Positions 60,704 to 64,000 of a DNA stretch of 64,000 nucleotides are shown here, in pieces. Each line of letters opens with the position of its first letter. The stretch's first letter is position 1. The notes beneath the pieces were generated by a model that ran no database searches, was not told the DNA's origin, and was given only the letters and a program-made list of their open reading frames with translations. The DNA comes from Arthrobacter sp. NEB 688 (lineage in GTDB: Bacteria; Actinomycetota; Actinomycetes; Actinomycetales; Dermatophilaceae). A program made the position numbers and the translations under genes. The stretch is taken from positions 248,001-312,000 of the forward strand of contig NZ_CP053707.1 in NCBI RefSeq assembly GCF_013201035.1. The letters are read 5' to 3'.

Positions 60704-60951
60704 ATCAGCTCCTGCAGCACTTCGTGGTGGAGGTCGCGGATGAGCGCCACGACGTCCCGGATGCGCCGCTCGAGCTGCAGCAGCGCCTCGTCCAGACCTC
60801 GATCGGGGCAGTCGTGGAGCATCGTCCGGAGCTGCACAATGGAGTCGTCGAGCACCTCGACCCCTCGTACAAGCAGGTGCGTGCTGGCCGGCAGGTCGTC
60901 AGGTCCGACGCCCAGAAGATTCGCCCACTCCAACGGCGTCCCGCTGCGCAT
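60700..60951 (-). CDS. Small AICE protein of unknown function
   Basis: This 83-residue, mostly helical, acidic protein includes VRGVEVLDDSIVQLRTMLHDCPDRGLDEALLQLERRIRDVVALIRDLHHEV. It is coupled to the FtsK-like gene (GTGA) and to the preceding small gene (TGATG). No family was recognised. Confidence 0.7.
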   Translation of the reverse strand: MRSGTPLEWANLLGVGPDDLPASTHLLVRGVEVLDDSIVQLRTMLHDCPDRGLDEALLQLERRIRDVVALIRDLHHEVLQELM

Positions 60952-61199
60952 CACGCGCTCCGGTTGAGGTCCGTCAAGGTCTCGGTCACCCGGACACCCG
61001 CCTCCGCGAGCGACCTCGAGGCGGAAGAGAGCATGATGACGAGCTCCTCGTCGGGGCCGGCCGCGAGAGCTACGCGCAGGCGGGTCACCTCGTCGTGGAT
61101 CTCGGCGATCTGACGGGCCTTGTTCCGCAGCGCCCACGGGAGCTCCTTGCGGCCGACCCCCAAGGTCTCCGTCCACGCCACGGTGTCGACGGCACGCAT
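60951..61199 (-). CDS. Small helical AICE protein
   Basis: This 82-residue protein is predicted to be two long helices (GRKELPWALRNKARQIAEIHDEVTRLRVALAAGPDEELVIMLSSASRSLAEAGVRVTETLTDL). It begins one base after the Pra-like gene's end region and is coupled to the next gene. The function is unknown. Confidence 0.7.
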   Translation of the reverse strand: MRAVDTVAWTETLGVGRKELPWALRNKARQIAEIHDEVTRLRVALAAGPDEELVIMLSSASRSLAEAGVRVTETLTDLNRSA

Positions 61200-61200
61200 G

Positions 61201-61629
61201 TCACGCCGCCCGGCCCTCGCTGGAGGTCGCCGACTTGGCGGCCGCCTTGCCCGGGGCGTGCATCGAGTCCGCGCGGTACGACCACGCGATCCGCGGGCGG
61301 TTGCCGTTGTCGTCGATGTAGGCGAGGGCCGTCAGTCCGTCGAACTCGACGGGCGTGAAGGGAGAGGCGCTGTCGTTGGCCGGCGGGACCGGCTGCACCT
61401 TCGCGAGGAACTTGATGCTGACCGTCTTGGACTTCTTGGGTGCCTCGGGGTCGGCGTCGAGGACATCCATCGACCAGATGAACTCGCCGGTCTCCTTGTC
61501 GGTCTGCTGGACCTTCACCTCCCGGGTGGACTGCTCGAAGTCGAGGACCGCGGTGACAGGCGAGACGATGTACGCCCCGTGTGGGAACACCTCGTGGTGC
61601 GAGATCCTGAACCGTCGTGCAAGGGCCAT
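61201..61629 (-). CDS. Pra-like replication/integration/excision activator
   Basis: This 142-residue protein starts MALARRFRISHHEVFPHGAYIV and includes VLDFEQSTREVKVQQTDKETGEFIWSMDVLDADPE and FTPVEFDGLTALAYIDDNGNRPRIAWSYRADSM, as in the AICE family named plasmid replication, integration and excision activators (Pra in pSAM2). As first gene of the eight-gene minus-strand operon, it is well placed to switch the operon on. It is divergent from the XRE-DUF5919 gene. Confidence 0.85.
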   Translation of the reverse strand: MALARRFRISHHEVFPHGAYIVSPVTAVLDFEQSTREVKVQQTDKETGEFIWSMDVLDADPEAPKKSKTVSIKFLAKVQPVPPANDSASPFTPVEFDGLTALAYIDDNGNRPRIAWSYRADSMHAPGKAAAKSATSSEGRAA

Positions 61630-61715
61630 GGCATTTCCTTCCCGAGAACTGGATAGCCGATTCGGCTCACACCAGAAGACCGTTATCCACAGGACGCCGA
61701 TACCACCTCGCGGGA

Positions 61716-61737
61716 CGTCTCGGGACGTCCTACCGTT
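61716..61737. promoter_or_regulatory. Direct repeat operator and -10 before the XRE gene
   Basis: Two adjacent 10-bp repeats, CGGGACGTCT and CGGGACGTCC, lie just before TACCGT (61732-61737). They sit in the 143-bp space between the Pra-like and XRE genes and are the best candidate operator for the element's repressor. A related AACGTCC occurs just downstream at 61754-61760. Confidence 0.6.
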
Positions 61738-61772
61738 GTTCGAAAGGGCCGCAAACGTCCTCAGGAGGGCTC

Positions 61773-62510
61773 ATGGCCAACGACCGACTCAGGAGCGCGC
61801 TCGCCGCCGCGGGGATGACCTCCAGCCAGCTAGGTGATCGCATCGAAGTCGACCCCAAAACGGTTGACCGGTGGGTCAGCAACGGGCGGATGCCGCACCG
61901 GTCCAACCGCCAGCGAGTCGCAGCGGCCTTGACGCAGGATGAGGCATACCTGTGGCCCGAGGCCTTCAGCGATGCATCAGCATCGCGAGCCAGCCAAGCG
62001 GAGGTCGTCGGCGTCTACCCGAACCGCGGATCCATCCCGACGGCGCTGTGGCAGAGCCTCTTCGACGGCGCGGTCGAGTCGATAGACATCGTCGCGTTCG
62101 CTGCGAGCTTCCTGCACGACACCATGCCCGACGTCGATGATCAACTGCTCAAGAAGGCGCGATCCGGGGTGCGCGTGCGCTTGGCCTTCGGCGATCCAGA
62201 CTGCGCTGCCGTCGCACTTCGAGGTGACGACGAAGGCATCGGTCCATCGCTGGCTGATCGATGCCGTCTCACGTGGAAGTACGTCGAGCCGCTGCTGGGT
62301 GTATCAGAGATCGAAGCTCGAGCCCACAGCACGACGCTCTACTGCTCAATGTTCCGGTTCGACGGTGACCTGCTCGCCAACCATCACCTCTTCGGGGCTG
62401 CTGCGAACCACTCACCAGTTCTTCACGTGAGGCGTCTTGTTGGGGGCCGGCTCTTCGACCACCACATGCGGTCCTTCGAGCGGGTCTGGGACGCCGCGCT
62501 ACCGCAGTAA
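61773..62510 (+). CDS. XRE-DUF5919 regulator of the AICE
   Basis: This 245-residue protein has an HTH at residues 1-70 (LRSALAAAGMTSSQLGDRIEVDPKTVDRWVSNGRMPHRSNRQRVAAAL), then a phospholipase-D-like DUF5919 domain with HSTTLYCSMFRFDGDLLANHHLFG. Its location opposite the Pra-like gene makes it the probable maintenance repressor (KorSA-like in role). The PLD-like domain may sense a ligand; nuclease activity is unproven. ATG 61773 follows AGGAGG. Confidence 0.85.
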   Translation: MANDRLRSALAAAGMTSSQLGDRIEVDPKTVDRWVSNGRMPHRSNRQRVAAALTQDEAYLWPEAFSDASASRASQAEVVGVYPNRGSIPTALWQSLFDGAVESIDIVAFAASFLHDTMPDVDDQLLKKARSGVRVRLAFGDPDCAAVALRGDDEGIGPSLADRCRLTWKYVEPLLGVSEIEARAHSTTLYCSMFRFDGDLLANHHLFGAAANHSPVLHVRRLVGGRLFDHHMRSFERVWDAALPQ

Positions 62511-62583
62511 CGCCATCAGCGCTCGGACAGAACGTGCCCCGTTGGCGACTTCGTGCTCGACGTACGGGGCTATCGTCTTGAGC

Positions 62584-63054
62584 ATGGGCAGGGTCGACTA
62601 CATCGATGATCCCGAGGCGCCGACAGCGAACAGCGTCGTTCCCTCAGTCGTGGCGATCGTTCGAGACGGAGTAGGCCGAATCCTCCTGATTCACAAGACC
62701 GACAACAACCTTTGGGCGCTGCCTGGAGGGGGTCACGAGATCGGCGAGTCGATCTCCGAGACGGTCGTGCGCGAGGTCAAAGAGGAGACTGGCTACGACG
62801 TCGCGGTCGAGGCGATCACTGGTACGTATACGAACCCCCGTCACGTCATGGCCTACGACGACGGCGAGGTCCGGCAACAGTTCTCGATCGCCTTCCGTGC
62901 CCGTCTCATCGGCGGCCAAGCTCGCACGAGCAGCGAAAGCAGTGAGGTCGAGTGGGTCAGGCCTGAAGACCTCCCTGCCTTGGACCTCCACCCGTCAATG
63001 CGGCTTCGCATCCAGCACGCGCTAGAGGACCGCAACTCCCCATTCCTCGGCTGA
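62584..63054 (+). CDS. Nudix hydrolase on the AICE
   Basis: This 156-residue protein has the Nudix box GGGHEIGESISETVVREVKEETGY intact, preceded by LLIHKTDNNLWALPG. pSAM2 encodes a Nudix-motif protein (Pif) that blocks redundant transfer, so a role in element immunity is possible; a nucleotide-cleaning role is the alternative. ATG 62584 is seven bases after TATCGT (62571-62576). It overlaps the convergent HD gene by 33 bp. Confidence 0.88.
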   Translation: MGRVDYIDDPEAPTANSVVPSVVAIVRDGVGRILLIHKTDNNLWALPGGGHEIGESISETVVREVKEETGYDVAVEAITGTYTNPRHVMAYDDGEVRQQFSIAFRARLIGGQARTSSESSEVEWVRPEDLPALDLHPSMRLRIQHALEDRNSPFLG

Positions 63055-63576
63055 CGTGCGGCTGGCCGCGCGGGCGCAGCAGGCAAAAAGATACTCCGAT
63101 GACTTAAGCACTGCGCGATGCACCGGATCGCTCGTGCCATAGCGAGCAACGATCTCAGCGATCCGGTCGGCGACGCCTGTGTCAGTGCCTACAGGTGAAA
63201 CGGTGAGATCACACAGGATCAACGTGTCCAGCAGCTGCTGCGGAGGTCGCGCGTAGGCCATCAGTTCACCCAGCAAAGCTCGCTCGTCCGCTTCGAACTC
63301 CGCCCCTGTGTGGAAGGCCACGAGTGACACAACCATCGGATCCACGTTGCGCGAGGCGAGCCAGGCGGCACCGTCCAGCGCGTGCAGACCGGTGTAGGCG
63401 ACGGTCGGGGCGTATCCGATGTCATGTAGCCACGCAGCTGACACGAGGGGGTTCTCGTCCACGTCGTTGGTCAATCGCTGAGCGCGCGCCGCTACGCCTT
63501 CCACATGCCGCCAACGTCGCGGGTGGGAGTCGATCAGACACCCTTCCGCGAGCTGACGTGCCTCAGAAGGTCGCAT
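63022..63576 (-). CDS. HD domain phosphohydrolase on the AICE
   Basis: The HD motif of this 184-residue protein is in SAAWLHDIGYAPTV, with an upstream His in RHVEGVAARAQRL and later Asp in LILCDLTVSP, as in metal-dependent phosphohydrolases. The substrate is unknown. ATG 63576 is close to both a TATCTT hexamer and GGAGG. It is convergent with, and overlaps, the Nudix gene. Confidence 0.85.
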   Translation of the reverse strand: MRPSEARQLAEGCLIDSHPRRWRHVEGVAARAQRLTNDVDENPLVSAAWLHDIGYAPTVAYTGLHALDGAAWLASRNVDPMVVSLVAFHTGAEFEADERALLGELMAYARPPQQLLDTLILCDLTVSPVGTDTGVADRIAEIVARYGTSDPVHRAVLKSSEYLFACCARAASRTSAEEWGVAVL

Positions 63577-63821
63577 GCCTCCAAGATACGCAGCAGCCGC
63601 GGACGGGCTTGCCTAGACGCTCACCTCTACACCTACCGGGGAACGCTGGGTACTCGTCCTGGTGCTGCGCCACCCCTCGGGCTCGCGGAGCGAGGTTCCT
63701 AGTTCCTACCCGCCCCGGCTATTGACCCGCGGGAGGGCTCAGGCCACGACCCGCACGAAGGAACGGGTGGCGCCCAGCCAGTCGCCTGTAGTCTGTGAGC
63801 ACTCAAGTGCAGGAGGAGCAG

Positions 63822-64000
63822 GTGGCGCGGACCTTGCCAGTCCAAAGGGCCAGCGGGTTGTCCCATCCGGAAGGGGTTGACCCGCCTGATCGCCTGCGCC
63901 TCTCTGTCACTGATGCATGCAACTTCGCTTGCTCTTTTTGCCACAATGAAGGCTCGTTTCAAACGCAGATTTCCTCGCGCAACCAGTTGCACCCCGAAGA
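63822..64000 (+). CDS. Radical SAM protein, 3'-truncated by window edge
   Basis: The 59 visible residues include RLRLSVTDACNFACSFCHNEG: a CX3CX2C cluster in the MoaA-like context SVTDACNF. GTG 63822 follows AGGAGG; in-frame GTGs at 63807 and 63795 are less likely. A TAGTCT -10 lies at 63789-63794. It belongs to the element's cargo arm; the reaction cannot be inferred from the fragment. Confidence 0.85.
   Translation, partial: MARTLPVQRASGLSHPEGVDPPDRLRLSVTDACNFACSFCHNEGSFQTQISSRNQLHPE

Larger units (their letters stand above)
55341..64000. mobile_element. Actinomycete integrative and conjugative element (AICE), right end outside window
   Basis: Starting at the 3' end of tRNA-Lys, the region carries lsr2, a tyrosine integrase, an excisionase, a RepSA-type initiator, a WhiB protein, an FtsK/TraB DNA pump, two small proteins, a Pra-like activator, an XRE-DUF5919 regulator, and Nudix, HD and radical SAM genes. 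This is the pSAM2-type AICE plan: site-specific integration, rolling-circle-type replication and single-protein dsDNA transfer. Base composition is visibly less extreme than in the flanks. No second tRNA-end copy was found before base 64000, so attR is beyond. Confidence 0.88.

Noticed and set aside
60000-64000. attR copy of the tRNA-Lys 3' end
   Set aside because: No repeat of the GGGTTCGAATCCCAC segment was seen before the window ends.

Overview
The window is very G+C-rich, with strong G/C third-position bias, GTG starts, WhiB, Lsr2 and CarD proteins, and mycothiol genes (mshA, mshD). This points to a high-GC actinobacterium. The gene set and the dense phosphate/polyphosphate content suggest a relative of Intrasporangiaceae (Phycicoccus/Tetrasphaera-like). 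That placement is an inference; no rRNA is present to confirm it.

Layout. 1-6.5 kb: the 3' part of a secreted protein built of 14 Cys-pair repeats, then carD-ispD-ispF (minus strand), a lipoprotein, and a SenX3/RegX3-type two-component system. 6.7-8.4 kb: phoU and ppk2. 8.4-12.7 kb: two paralogous membrane proteins whose N-termini look like worn-out ECF (SigE-family) sigma factors fused to an anti-sigma-like membrane and extracellular part, separated by a 281-bp inverted/tandem repeat element. 12.7-20.2 kb: gpmA, a YbjN protein, mshA, a methyltransferase, a DUF2516 protein, dtd, asparaginase, an HbhA-like protein and an XRE regulator. This order echoes the Rv0474-Rv0491 region of Mycobacterium tuberculosis. 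20.3-29.7 kb: DUF4395, a BKACE enzyme, YgfZ, Fur, an LCP ligase, nitrobindin, DsrE, a MoaD/ThiS-like protein, a GlnR-like regulator, mshD and a secreted BNR protein. 29.7-40.3 kb: ppk1, a MutT1-like Nudix/histidine phosphatase, pstSCAB, an AbiEi-like/nuclease-like protein, pit and its DUF47 partner. 40.3-55.3 kb: mixed housekeeping and surface genes (YihY, serine hydrolase, Ser/Thr kinase, DUF4193, a lipoprotein, a SigE-family sigma factor with its membrane partner, isochorismatase-like hydrolase, two MarR regulators with their neighbours, a 2H-phosphoesterase-like protein). 55.34 kb: tRNA-Lys(TTT), the insertion site of an actinomycete integrative and conjugative element (AICE) that runs past the right edge.

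The phosphate genes appear to form one physiological unit. SenX3/RegX3 and PhoU would sense Pi. PstSCAB (high affinity) and Pit-DUF47 (low affinity) would import it. PPK1 and PPK2 would make and use polyphosphate. Candidate PHO boxes (11-bp-spaced GTTCAC repeats) lie between senX3 and phoU and upstream of pstS. Many genes start 6-8 nt after a TANNNT -10 hexamer, so leaderless translation is common here. Gene ends are marked by long palindromes, several of which belong to small repeat families.

The AICE carries lsr2, int, xis, a RepSA-type initiator, whiB, an FtsK/TraB-type DNA pump, two small proteins and a Pra-like activator. Its other arm holds an XRE-DUF5919 regulator, a Nudix hydrolase, an HD protein and a truncated radical SAM gene. 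No attR copy of the tRNA end, no CRISPR array and no IS transposase were seen.
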